DNA of 64,000 nucleotides from assembly GCA_022827095.1 (NCBI GenBank), contig JAJDTP010000009.1, positions 62,001-126,000 of the forward strand. Reading direction: 5' to 3'. Below, in pieces: positions 32,886 through 45,953 of the stretch. The notes under the pieces are model-generated. The model was not told where the DNA came from, searched no databases, and was given only the letters and a program-made list of their open reading frames with translations. The stretch's first letter is position 1; each line of letters starts with the position of its first letter. This stretch comes from Dehalococcoidia bacterium (lineage in GTDB: Bacteria > Chloroflexota > Dehalococcoidia > Lucifugimonadales > UBA3495). A program made the position numbers and the translations under genes.

Positions 32886-32990
32886 ATCGCGAGGTAATCT
32901 CGTCAGGGTAGCGGACGCCGCCGCGGGAACGAGATCGCCACGTCGCTGCGCTCCTCGCGATGACAAACCGGGTACGCGTGAGCGATATGC
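32886..32990. repeat. family B element with one family-A-like outer arm
   Basis: CATCGCGAGGTAATCTCGTC and GAGATCGCCACGTCGCTGCG, CTCCTCGCGATGACAAACC are inverted; the right edge continues as AACCGGGTACGCGTGAG. Located between the oxidase and the first MaoC-like gene. Confidence 0.75.
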
Positions 32991-33024
32991 CCACGATACG
33001 CATCAAACGAAAGGAAGTGCAGCT

Positions 33025-33444
33025 ATGGTAGAAGCAGATGCGCGCATACTCCTGGATTGGGACGCGCTGGAGGTCGGCGAGACCTTTGAGACGTACCAGT
33101 ACCTCCTGACCCAGGAAATGATCGACACCTACCGCCAGGGGGTGATGGACCCGGAGGCCAGCTTCCCGACCATCTCCCACAAGGTCGACGTGAAGCAGTA
33201 CAACGCCAAATACCGGGACGCCGGTTCCGTCAACGCCCGCTGCGCGTTCTACTGCTACAACCCGCCCGTCGCCGGCAAGACGATCACGGTGCGGGCGTGG
33301 ATCGCCGACAAGTACCTGCGCCGGGGCAAGAACTACATCGTCACCGAGGCGGTTTCGGTTGACGAAGACGGCCGGCTCATCGACCGCGTGATCACCCACG
33401 AGCTCAAGCAGCCCACGGAGGTCGGCAAGAAATGGGGAGGCTAG
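33025..33444 (+). CDS. hot-dog-fold MaoC/FAS1-dehydratase-like protein, first of a pair
   Basis: A 139-residue single hot-dog domain: DWDALEVGETFETYQYLLTQ near 10-29, EASFPTISHKVDVKQYNAK, CYNPPVAGKTITVRAWIADK and a C-terminal KNYIVTEAVSVDEDGRLIDR. This is the pattern of the N-terminal MaoC-type domain in two-subunit enoyl-CoA or mesaconyl-CoA-type hydratases. It overlaps the next gene by 13 bases, so the two proteins probably form one heteromeric hydratase. Substrate is an acyl-CoA by family; the specific one is unknown. Confidence 0.75.
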   Translation: MVEADARILLDWDALEVGETFETYQYLLTQEMIDTYRQGVMDPEASFPTISHKVDVKQYNAKYRDAGSVNARCAFYCYNPPVAGKTITVRAWIADKYLRRGKNYIVTEAVSVDEDGRLIDRVITHELKQPTEVGKKWGG

Positions 33445-33884
33445 TTCGCGCCTACGAGGTGGGGGACGAGGTACCCCCTTTGATAAAGGAAATGACCCAG
33501 GAGGCCATCAACCTGTTTGAGGGCAGCTCCGGTGAACTGGAAGCCTCCCAGTTCACCGACGAGGAAACCGCTCGTGAGACCCTGGGAACCGAGGGCACCG
33601 TGGCCTCGGGCCGGATGTCACTGTCTTTCGCCCTGGAACTGCTGCGCCGTTACTTTGGCAGCGACGTGTTCAACCACAGCGGCACCGTCGACCTGAGGTT
33701 CCTGCGGCCGGTCCGCCCCGGCGATACCATCACCTTCACGGGGGCGGTAACCGGCGTGAGCCGCGAGGTGAACGGCAGCCGGGTGTCGGTGGACATCAAG
33801 GTCGAGAACCAGCGCGGCGATACCACCGGCGTGGGCCAGGGCAGCGCGGTCGTCCCCAACGCCTTTCTCCCCCAGGACGAGTAA
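33432..33884 (+). CDS. MaoC-family hydratase/dehydratase protein, second of a pair
   Basis: A 150-residue hot-dog protein with AYEVGDEVPPLIKEMTQEAI near 7-26, GTVASGRMSLSFALELLRRY (central helix) and TVDLRFLRPVRPGDTITFTG near 77-96. The usual D-x-x-x-H dyad of (R)-specific hydratases is not obvious: D43 is in FTDEETARE but no His follows at the normal distance. The catalytic residues may come from the first subunit, or this one is structural. Start ATG 33432 lies inside the end of the previous gene. Confidence 0.75.
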   Translation: MGRLVRAYEVGDEVPPLIKEMTQEAINLFEGSSGELEASQFTDEETARETLGTEGTVASGRMSLSFALELLRRYFGSDVFNHSGTVDLRFLRPVRPGDTITFTGAVTGVSREVNGSRVSVDIKVENQRGDTTGVGQGSAVVPNAFLPQDE

Positions 33885-33909
33885 CCCCCGCCCGAAAGGT
33901 GAAGCGAAT

Positions 33910-34692
33910 ATGCAACTGGAAGGCAAAGTCGCACTGGTAACCGGAGGCGGGCGCGGGTTGGGCCGCTCGATGGCGTTGGCCTACGCTCGCGAGGGCGCGG
34001 ACGTTGCCATCGTAGCCCGCACTCCCTCGGAGCTGGACGCGGTCGGTTCCGAAATTCGTGCCCTGGGCCGCCGCGCCCACACGGTCAACGCCGAACTGAC
34101 CACCAGCGAGGGCGCCAACCGGGCCGCCCACGAGACCATCGGCGAACTGGGCAAGATCGATATCCTGGTTAACAACGTGGGCGGATACCGCCTCTTCACC
34201 AACGACCTGACCCACGCCGTAACCGTCCTGGACATCACCGAAGAGGAGTGGCGGCGGGTGATGGAATCGAACCTGACCACCACCTTCATGACCTGCAAGG
34301 CCGTGCTGCCCCACATGATCGAACGCGGCAGCGGCGTCATCGTCAACCTGACCTCGATGAACGTAGCTCGCCGGGGCCGGGCCGGCCAGGCATCCTACGG
34401 AGCCGCCAAGGCCGCGGTGGAGCGTCTCAGCGAGTCGCTGGCCGACGAGGTTAAGGACTTTGGCATCGCCGTGAACATCCTCGACCCGGGCTGGAACCTG
34501 ACCCGGCCCAACGACGACTACGACGACGAAGTGCACAAGCGCATGAGGCTGCCCGACGACATCGCCGAAGTGGCCGTGTACCTGGCCCTGCAGACCCCGG
34601 CGACCATGACCGGCCAGCTGGTCTCGGCCGCCGAATACGACGAAGAGCATGGTATCGAGCGGCTTTCAGCCTACGACCGGCTCCATGCCTAG
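33910..34692 (+). CDS. short-chain dehydrogenase/reductase (SDR)
   Basis: A 260-residue classical SDR. The cofactor motif TGGGRGLG is at 11-18, NNVGG at 88-92, Ser149 (NLTSM) and the catalytic Tyr163-x3-Lys167 (YGAAK). The D/R pattern after strand 2 (VARTPSEL) is compatible with NADP(H). It follows the MaoC-like pair by about 25 bases with a ribosome site GAAAGGTG, so it likely belongs to the same beta-oxidation-like or hydroxyacyl pathway. Confidence 0.9.
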   Translation: MQLEGKVALVTGGGRGLGRSMALAYAREGADVAIVARTPSELDAVGSEIRALGRRAHTVNAELTTSEGANRAAHETIGELGKIDILVNNVGGYRLFTNDLTHAVTVLDITEEEWRRVMESNLTTTFMTCKAVLPHMIERGSGVIVNLTSMNVARRGRAGQASYGAAKAAVERLSESLADEVKDFGIAVNILDPGWNLTRPNDDYDDEVHKRMRLPDDIAEVAVYLALQTPATMTGQLVSAAEYDEEHGIERLSAYDRLHA

Positions 34693-34772
34693 ATTGTATC
34701 CGGTGAGGCCAATCGCACCCGCACGGCCGAAGCCGCTAACGACAAGAGAAACGGGCCCCAGAGGAGGAAACG

Positions 34773-36066
34773 ATGAGCACCAACGGCGCAAAGACTACGA
34801 TCATCCGCAACGGCACGCTCATTGACGCGACGGGTCAGCCGGCGGTCCCGAACGACGCGGTGGTGATCCAGGGCAACCGCATCCTCAGCGTTGGCGCGGT
34901 GCCTCCCCAGATCAACGTCGAGGACCGGGAGCACGTGGAGACCATCGACGCCACGGGCCAGTGGATCATGCCGGGCCTGATCGAAGGCCACTGCCACCTG
35001 TCCTTTGGCCAGCCGGCCATGCCCGGACTGAACATCGCCCGCGGCACCACCAGCGCCGAGTTCTCCACCATCCGGGCGGCCCGAAACGCCCGCGAGGTTC
35101 TGCGCTCCGGCGTGACCAGCCTCTCCATACCCGGCGGCACGTGGTTCATCGACGTGGCGCTTCGCGAGGCGATCAACGCCGGCATGGTCGAGGGGCCGCG
35201 CATCTACTGCGCCGGGCGGTTCATCGTCACCTACGGCAGCATCGCCGACAACGAGCCGTCGTGGATGGGCACGCCCGAGCACGTCAACGGCGTGCTGGCC
35301 AACTCCGTCGCCGAGATGATCACCGAGGTGCGCCGCCAGTGCAAGCACGGGGTGGATTTCATCAAGATGGCCGACAGCACCTGGGGCGATTTCCAGACCA
35401 TCTCCAAGGAGGAACTCCAGGCCGTCGTCGGCGAGGCCCACCGCCGCAACGCCCGCATCACCATCCACTCCCGGGGGTCCGACTCCACCCGCGCCGCCGC
35501 CGAGGCCGGCGTGGACTGGATCATGCACGCCGATCTCGCCACGGAGGCCGATCTGGAAGTCGTTGCCGAAAACGACGTGCGCATCATGCCGACGATCACT
35601 TTCCTCAAGCACGCCGTCGAGGTCGGGCGGGAGTTTGGCCGCAGCGACAAGGAAGTCGACCAGATCAAGTACAACCTGGAAGGCGGGGCCAACATTGCTA
35701 CAGCAGGCCCGCTCCATGGGCGTGAAGGTGCTGTGCGGCACCGACAGCGGCAACTCCCCGCTGACGCCCTACGGCGAGCTGCACGCCAACGAGATGGAGA
35801 TCATGGTCAAGTACGGCGGCTACACCCCCATGGAAGCCATCATGGCCAACACCAGGGACAACGCCTTCGCCGTGGGTCTGGAAGGAGAACTCGGCACCAT
35901 TGAGCCGGGAATGCTGGCCGACATCCTGATCCTGGACAAGGATCCCATCGCCGATGTCAGCGTGCTGCAGAAGGGCAAGCACCTCTCCGCCGTAATCAAG
36001 GACGGCAAGCGGGTGAACCTGAACGGGAGTGAGGACGACTACGTGCTGGCGTCGGCGGCTGACTGA
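34773..36066 (+). pseudogene. metal-dependent amidohydrolase interrupted by a single-base frameshift
   Basis: Two frames together make one ~430-residue amidohydrolase of the imidazolonepropionase/prolidase-like superfamily. Frame 1 (from 34773) has IDATGQWIMPGLIEGHCHLS (H73-x-H75), FIKMADS with the carboxylated-Lys candidate, ITIHSRGSD and WIMHADLAT. Near 35690 the reading must move by one base (AAC-ATT read as AAC-TTG) to enter LLQQARSMGVKVLCGTDSGN with the metal Asp and the terminal LAGELGTIEPGMLADILILD-type segment. It might be a real pseudogene, a sequencing error, or an authentic shift. An SD-like AGGAGG precedes ATG 34773. The SDR gene ends 80 bases upstream. Confidence 0.85.
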
Positions 36067-36080
36067 AGTACGTCGTAAAT

Positions 36081-36216
36081 CGTCAGAATCAGGATTTACG
36101 GGATTTTGTGATTGGCAGGATTGGGTGATCGCCATCGCAGAACGGTTCCCATGCTGATAATCCCTGAATCTTGAAAATTCTGATTCTGACGCTGCCCCCC
36201 GCAACCTGGGCATGCG
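36081..36216. repeat. family A element
   Basis: CGTCAGAATCAGGATTTACG on the left and AAATTCTGATTCTGAC on the right, then the right outer arm CGCAACCTGGGCATGCG. The left outer arm is absent. It fills the gap between amidohydrolase and MFS genes. Confidence 0.8.
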
Positions 36217-36228
36217 CGGGGTAAAACA

Positions 36229-37569
36229 ATGACCAACGTTACCGCCGGGCGGACGAGGCTGGCCCACGCCCTGCCCTTCTATTACGGTTGGGTCATCGCG
36301 GGAAATGGCTTGGCGTTGAGCCTGTCCACCCGCACGGTCATGGCGGTGGCCACGCTTTCCGTTTTCGTGGTGCCGATGACCCAGTCCATGGGTTGGTCGG
36401 TGGGGATGTTCTCCGGAGCGGTCAGCCTGGGAGGGCTGGTCGCGGTTTTCATCTCGCCCATTGTGGGGAGATGGCTGGACAAGTACGGCGCCGGAGTCAT
36501 CCTGAGCGCGGGCTCAGTCGCCACCGGGGTGCTGGCGATTGGGCTGGCCTTCGTGGCTCATCCCCTGGCTTTCTATTTCCTCTACGTTCCCGGTCGGATG
36601 ATCTTCTCCGGGCCCATGGAGATCGGGCTGCCCACGGCCATCAGCAACTGGTTCGTCCGGCGGCGTCCGCTGGGGCTGGCAGTGGATGCCGTCGGTAAGG
36701 GCGCCGGCCTCGCCATCGTGCCCTGGGCAATGCAGCTGATCATCACCGGGTATGACTGGCGAACCGCGTGGGTGACCCTGGGGATTCTGACCTTGGCGCT
36801 GGGAGTGGTTCCGTCCCTGTTGCTGGTGGCCCGGCGGCCGGAGGATATGGGCCTCGAACCCGATCCGGCGCCGGCGCGGGAAAACTCTGCTAGCCGGGAT
36901 ACACAGGCCGTCAAGGGTTCCGGCAACTCGGCTGCTTTCACCGAGACCAACTTCACGGTGGGGCAGGCGCTGCGGACGCGCGCATTCTGGATCCTGGCGA
37001 TCTTTTCCGGCGCCGGGATGATGGTCCAGGCGGGGATCAGCCTGCACCAGGTCTCCCATTACATCAGCCAGGGAGTTGACCCGCGCTTCGCCGCCATGAG
37101 CGCGAGCACCTTCGCTCTGGCCCAGATGCCGGCGAGCCTCTTCTGGGCGGCCCTGGCGCGGCGGATGCCCATCCGGTTCCTGATGATGTCCGCGGCCTTC
37201 GTGGTGGCGCTGGCCGCGGCGGGAACGGTGATGAGCTACTGGGTGCTGCCGGAATTAGTCTCGGCGGCGGGCGTCGGCTTCGGCGTGGGTGGCCTGCACC
37301 TGCTGATCCGCCTGGTGTGGGCGGACTACTACGGACGGCAGAACCTGGGGACAATCCGGGGCCTGACGATGTCGGTGCAGGTGGGAGGCCAGGCGCTAGG
37401 GCCGGTAATCGCCGGGTTCATGTTCGATTACTTCGACAGCTACCGGATACCGTTCGCGTTTTTCGCCCTGGCCGTGTTCCTCGCGGGGACCATGGCGCTG
37501 GCGGCCAAACCGCCCCAGGCCCCGGAACCGGAGCAGCCGCGGTTGACTCAACAAAATCCGCCTAATTGA
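36229..37569 (+). CDS. MFS transporter, oxalate/formate-antiporter-like
   Basis: A 446-residue 12-helix major facilitator. It opens FYYGWVIAGNGLALSLSTRT, has the motif-A-like GRWLDKYGAGVILSAG after helix 2, FVRRRPLGLAVDAVGKGAGL in the middle of the first half, and a long central loop near 210-245. The second half contains FMFDYFDSYRIPFAFFALAV. This is the pattern of the OFA/monocarboxylate branch, so a small organic acid is the most likely cargo, probably a carboxylate from the neighbouring catabolic genes. Not proven. Confidence 0.8.
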   Translation: MTNVTAGRTRLAHALPFYYGWVIAGNGLALSLSTRTVMAVATLSVFVVPMTQSMGWSVGMFSGAVSLGGLVAVFISPIVGRWLDKYGAGVILSAGSVATGVLAIGLAFVAHPLAFYFLYVPGRMIFSGPMEIGLPTAISNWFVRRRPLGLAVDAVGKGAGLAIVPWAMQLIITGYDWRTAWVTLGILTLALGVVPSLLLVARRPEDMGLEPDPAPARENSASRDTQAVKGSGNSAAFTETNFTVGQALRTRAFWILAIFSGAGMMVQAGISLHQVSHYISQGVDPRFAAMSASTFALAQMPASLFWAALARRMPIRFLMMSAAFVVALAAAGTVMSYWVLPELVSAAGVGFGVGGLHLLIRLVWADYYGRQNLGTIRGLTMSVQVGGQALGPVIAGFMFDYFDSYRIPFAFFALAVFLAGTMALAAKPPQAPEPEQPRLTQQNPPN

Positions 37570-37628
37570 GGGCACAGAAGCAAAGTGGAGTGCCGTGAGG
37601 TACTTCGCTTTCTCAGAGGGACTCGCAA

Positions 37629-37823
37629 ATGGCGGTACTCTTGCTGACTGTCGGGGCCATGGCATTCTTTTGTGCCCCAGTGATGGGGGTAGGCTTTCGG
37701 TTGGTCAGAAAAGGTCAGACCACTAGCTCCAGGTATGCCGGCGTGGCGCTGGTGGTCGCTGGTGGTTTGCCGCTGCTCTGCACAATTGTTTATTGGCTCT
37801 TGCTGTATTTCTTTTCCAACTGA
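37629..37823 (+). CDS. 64-residue two-helix membrane protein
   Basis: MAVLLLTVGAMAFFCAPVMG, then a short basic loop (RLVRKGQTTSSRYAG) and VALVVAGGLPLLCTIVYWLL form two transmembrane helices. Start ATG 37629. No family recognised. Located between the MFS gene and the helicase gene. Confidence 0.5.
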   Translation: MAVLLLTVGAMAFFCAPVMGVGFRLVRKGQTTSSRYAGVALVVAGGLPLLCTIVYWLLLYFFSN

Positions 37824-37925
37824 GGCCTGGAACCTCGGAGAGACGCAGCATTCGGATCATCCGTGCAGATCTAATCTGACATGCGCGGGGATGCCAACCC
37901 GCCGCGCTGTGTTAAAATTCCGCCT

Positions 37926-42437
<4,512 letters not shown>

Positions 42438-42440
42438 GTC

Positions 42441-42749
42441 TCACGCATACCCAGTTTGCCGCCAGGGAACGTCAGAGTCAGGATTTACGGGATTTTATGA
42501 TTGGGCAGGATTGGGAAAGCTCCGTCGCAGAACGGTTCCAATCCTGTAGGACTTGCGCAGTTTAGTGCCTCTACTTCCGTCATTCCGGCGAAAGCAGAAA
42601 TCCAATGGCCGAAATCGTTAAGCATCAGAACGACGCTTTCACACTACGACTCCTGGACTCCGGCTTTCGCCGGAGTGACGGGTGTGGGATTTCAAGTGCG
42701 TAACTCCAATACTGAAAATCCCAAAATCCGGTAAATCCTGATTCTGACA
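42441..42749. repeat. family A element interrupted by a nested family C element
   Basis: The left half begins with the outer arm ACGCATACCCAGTTTGCC (42443 on) and GTCAGAGTCAGGATTTACGG (42471 on). The right half is AAATCCTGATTCTGAC ending 42747. Between them, 42547-42705, lies a family C element with imperfect ends TAGGACTTGCGCAGTTTAG and CAAGTGCGTAACT and the core ATTCCGGCGAAAGC. Near-identical CCAATCCTG (42538-42546) and CCAATACTG (42706-42714) flank it. No gene in the gap 42438-42749. Confidence 0.8.
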
Positions 42750-45700
42750 ATGACAACGGACGACCCCATGCACCAAGCTGGAAATGCCAGCCCACCACGT
42801 CTCATCGTGGACCGCCTGTCTCCGGATTTGACCCGGGAACTCTGGCGGCTCATCAAAGCGGAGCAGCGAGACGACGTTCTTGCTCCGGTAACCGTGGTCA
42901 CCCCGACGCGGTACGCCGGCTTGGCCCTGCGCCAGGAGTTGGGACGCACTGGGTTCGCCAATGTCCGGTTCATGCCGGTGGCCGTGTTGTCGGAACTGCT
43001 GGGCGCGGCGGCGCTGGAGCAGCAGGGACGCAAGCCGCTGACCGGCGTGCTGGAGAACCTGGCGGTGCGGCAGGCGCTGGCGCAAACCGACGGCCCGTTG
43101 CGCGGCGTATCCGAGCATCCCAGCACACAATCCAGTGTCCGCGCCGCGTTCCGTCAACTCCGCAACACCGATGCCGCGTTGTGTTCCGCTCTCGCCTCCC
43201 GTGGCGGCATCGCCGGCGAGATGGCCCGCTTGTACGACAGTTTTCGCCGGCTCACCGCCGACGAATGGTACGACGCGGAGGACCTGGCCGAAGCAGCAGC
43301 GGCAACGGTGTCCGCCGGCGCCGCCCCCGGGTTGGACGACCTGGGACTGATCATCTTCCACCTGCCCCACGGTCTTTCACCGGGAGAAGTCAGGTTGATG
43401 GAATCCCTGGCCGGCCGCCACCGGTGCGCGGCCATCCTGGGCATCACCGGGGACGCGATGGCCGACGAGTCGACGCTGGACCTGGCGGCGCGGCTGCGTG
43501 GAAAGACCGCCTCGTCAAACGCTCCTCCGGTCCCTGAATCAGACACTCCTTTGCCCGCCGGCTCTGCACGATTGCACGTCGCGCCCACCGCCCACGACGA
43601 ACTTCGGTGGGTGATCCGCCAGATCATGCGTGAAGTCAACGAAAACGGCACTCCGTTGCACCGCATGGCAATCCTCTATCGCATGGCCGATCCCTACGCC
43701 TCCCTGATTCGCGACGAGTTGCGCATGGCCGGGATCCCCATGGCCGGCCCCGACCGCGAGACGCTGGCCGGCACCGGCGTTGGCCGCACCCTGAGCGGCC
43801 TGCTGGAGTTGTGCGGGAGCGAGTTTCCCAGGTCGGAGGTGATGGGATGGCTCAGCAGTTGCCCGGTGCAGAACCCTGGCGGCACGACCGCGAGTTTCAG
43901 CCCCAGCCAATGGGACGTGGTGACCCGCAAGGCTGGCATCGTGGGCGGCCGGCGGCAGTGGCGCGACCGGCTCGACGCCCACGGCCAACGGCTGATTGCA
44001 GACGCGGACCGCCGGGAAACCGACGGCGAAACCAGCGTGTCCCGCGCCCGTGGTATGAGATCCGAAGCGGCCGTCGCGCGTGATATCCAGGCCTTCATCG
44101 ACAAACTCGCCGATGACCTCGCTCCGCCGGCCGACGGCAGCCCCTGGAAGAAGTTCGCGGACTGGGCGAAAACCCTATTGAACAGCTACCTGGCGACTGA
44201 CATTAGCGAGGCTGACGGCGATGCCGCAGAACGCATCCGTAAATTGCTTGACGAGTTCGCCGCAGCGGATAGCGTGAACGCGAGCGCCACCTTGACTACG
44301 TTTCGACATATGGTCACGGAGTTGATGCAGACCCCCTTCGGCCATCTGGGCCCCACCGGGCAGGGCGTGTTCGTGTCCTCTTTCGCGGGAGCGGCCGGCA
44401 TGACCTTCGATGCCGTATGGCTGGTGGGCATGATCGAAGGAGCGGTTCCCCCATCGCCGCGCCGCGACCCTTTGTTGACGGAGCCCGACTGGTCCGCCGC
44501 CGGCGGTCGCGACCGTATCCGGATGCGCATGGCGGAAGAACGCTACGAATATCTCGCCGCCGTCGCGTCGGCTTCGCGTCGCACCCTGACGTACCCAGTG
44601 GCGGACGCTGCGTCGCAACGGCCGGCGTACCCATCGCGTTGGTTTCTTGAACAGGCGTCGGCTTTGGCCGATGGTCCGGTGCGAAGTGGAGACCTCGCCG
44701 GCTGGCGCGGACAAGATTGGCTCACCGTTGATGATTCGCCCCAGCAGGCCCTGGCCAATGCCGATGAAATCGCCCTGGCGGACGGGGCGGATTTCCGACG
44801 CAAGCGACTGCTGGAATGGCGACATCACGGCCAAGCCCTTCCCAACCATCCTTACGCCCGGCGGGGCCCCTTAGCCCGCGCCGGCCGGCTGTCCAGCCAG
44901 CGGTCCTTGCGATTGTTGACCGAATACGACGGTAACCTGTCGGGGATCAAAGAGATCGACGGCTTCGGCATCCGCCCCGACGGAACGCCCATTTCTCCCA
45001 CGGCGCTGGAGACCTGGGCGGCCTGTCCGTACCAATACTTCCTGGGGTACGTTCTGGGGCTAAACGTGTTGGAAACTCCCGAGGAAATCGTGTCCATCGG
45101 CCCCGCGGATCGCGGCGCCCTGGTCCATCAAATACTGGAGAGGTTCATCACCGAAAGCGCCCTGAGGGGCCATCTGCCCGCGCCCGGCGCACCATGGGGG
45201 GACGGTGACCAGGATCGCTTGATGCGGATCGCGGCCCGGTTCTTCCGGGATGCGGAAACCCGCGGCGTAACCGGCAAACGGCTGCTGTGGGATATGGTCA
45301 AAACCGAAATCCTGTCCGACCTGGAGACTTTCCTCGAAGCGGACTCAATACTGCGTGAGAGCAGCGAAACGGCGGACGTTCGAGTCGAGACCAGGTTCGG
45401 GTTCGGCGGTGATTCAACCGAGGTTATCGACCCTGATTCCGGGATCCGCTTCCGGGGAATGATCGACCGCATGGACATCAGCGGCGATGGCAAAGCGGTG
45501 CTGGTGATCGACTACAAGACCGGCAGCGCGGACCCGTACAAGGGCCTGGACGACGACCCAATCGATCAGGGTCGCCGGCTGCAACTGGGCGTTTATTCGC
45601 TGGCGGCCCGCGCGTTGTTCCCCGATGCGTACTCCTTTTCCGCCGCCTACTGGTTCAGCACCAACCGGGGCAGATTCCAGTTCGCCCCCTCCGCGCATTT

Positions 45701-45953
45701 CAACATGGCAGACGAAGCCGTCGCCGCAAGGTTCCGTGAGGGCATCGCCGGCATCGTGGGCGGCATCAACGGAGGAATCTTCCCCGCCAATCCCGGCCCG
45801 CCGGCCCGTTACGGCCCGTCCAATTGCCAGTATTGCGATTTTGATGCCGTCTGCCCCACGCGCCGCGCCGACCTCTGGGAGCGCAAGAAGTCCGATACCG
45901 TTCTTGCCGGCTATCTGCAACTGGCGGAACCCGATGGGGAGGGTGACTCATGA
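42750..45953 (+). CDS. AddB-like PD-(D/E)XK nuclease / inactivated helicase subunit
   Basis: A 1067-residue protein like the AddB subunit. It starts as a UvrD/Rep-related fold without a clear Walker A, contains MTFDAVWLVGMIEGAVPPSP near 551-570, and ends in a nuclease domain with WAACPYQYFLGYVLGLNV near 752-769, GMIDRMDISGDGKAVLVIDY (catalytic Asp/Lys) and CQYCDFDAVC near 1029-1038. The early CPYQY Cys plus CxxCxxxxxC gives the four Cys ligands typical of an Fe-S nuclease. It processes double-strand breaks with the AddA-like partner. The ATG at 42750 immediately follows the repeat end, so the start is uncertain (a second ATG is at 42768). Its stop overlaps the next start (ATGA). Confidence 0.85.
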   Translation: MTTDDPMHQAGNASPPRLIVDRLSPDLTRELWRLIKAEQRDDVLAPVTVVTPTRYAGLALRQELGRTGFANVRFMPVAVLSELLGAAALEQQGRKPLTGVLENLAVRQALAQTDGPLRGVSEHPSTQSSVRAAFRQLRNTDAALCSALASRGGIAGEMARLYDSFRRLTADEWYDAEDLAEAAAATVSAGAAPGLDDLGLIIFHLPHGLSPGEVRLMESLAGRHRCAAILGITGDAMADESTLDLAARLRGKTASSNAPPVPESDTPLPAGSARLHVAPTAHDELRWVIRQIMREVNENGTPLHRMAILYRMADPYASLIRDELRMAGIPMAGPDRETLAGTGVGRTLSGLLELCGSEFPRSEVMGWLSSCPVQNPGGTTASFSPSQWDVVTRKAGIVGGRRQWRDRLDAHGQRLIADADRRETDGETSVSRARGMRSEAAVARDIQAFIDKLADDLAPPADGSPWKKFADWAKTLLNSYLATDISEADGDAAERIRKLLDEFAAADSVNASATLTTFRHMVTELMQTPFGHLGPTGQGVFVSSFAGAAGMTFDAVWLVGMIEGAVPPSPRRDPLLTEPDWSAAGGRDRIRMRMAEERYEYLAAVASASRRTLTYPVADAASQRPAYPSRWFLEQASALADGPVRSGDLAGWRGQDWLTVDDSPQQALANADEIALADGADFRRKRLLEWRHHGQALPNHPYARRGPLARAGRLSSQRSLRLLTEYDGNLSGIKEIDGFGIRPDGTPISPTALETWAACPYQYFLGYVLGLNVLETPEEIVSIGPADRGALVHQILERFITESALRGHLPAPGAPWGDGDQDRLMRIAARFFRDAETRGVTGKRLLWDMVKTEILSDLETFLEADSILRESSETADVRVETRFGFGGDSTEVIDPDSGIRFRGMIDRMDISGDGKAVLVIDYKTGSADPYKGLDDDPIDQGRRLQLGVYSLAARALFPDAYSFSAAYWFSTNRGRFQFAPSAHFNMADEAVAARFREGIAGIVGGINGGIFPANPGPPARYGPSNCQYCDFDAVCPTRRADLWERKKSDTVLAGYLQLAEPDGEGDS

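Noticed and set aside
31340-32887. 515-residue minus-strand open frame
   Set aside because: Antisense to the alpha-hydroxy-acid oxidase with its conserved motifs. No recognisable family.
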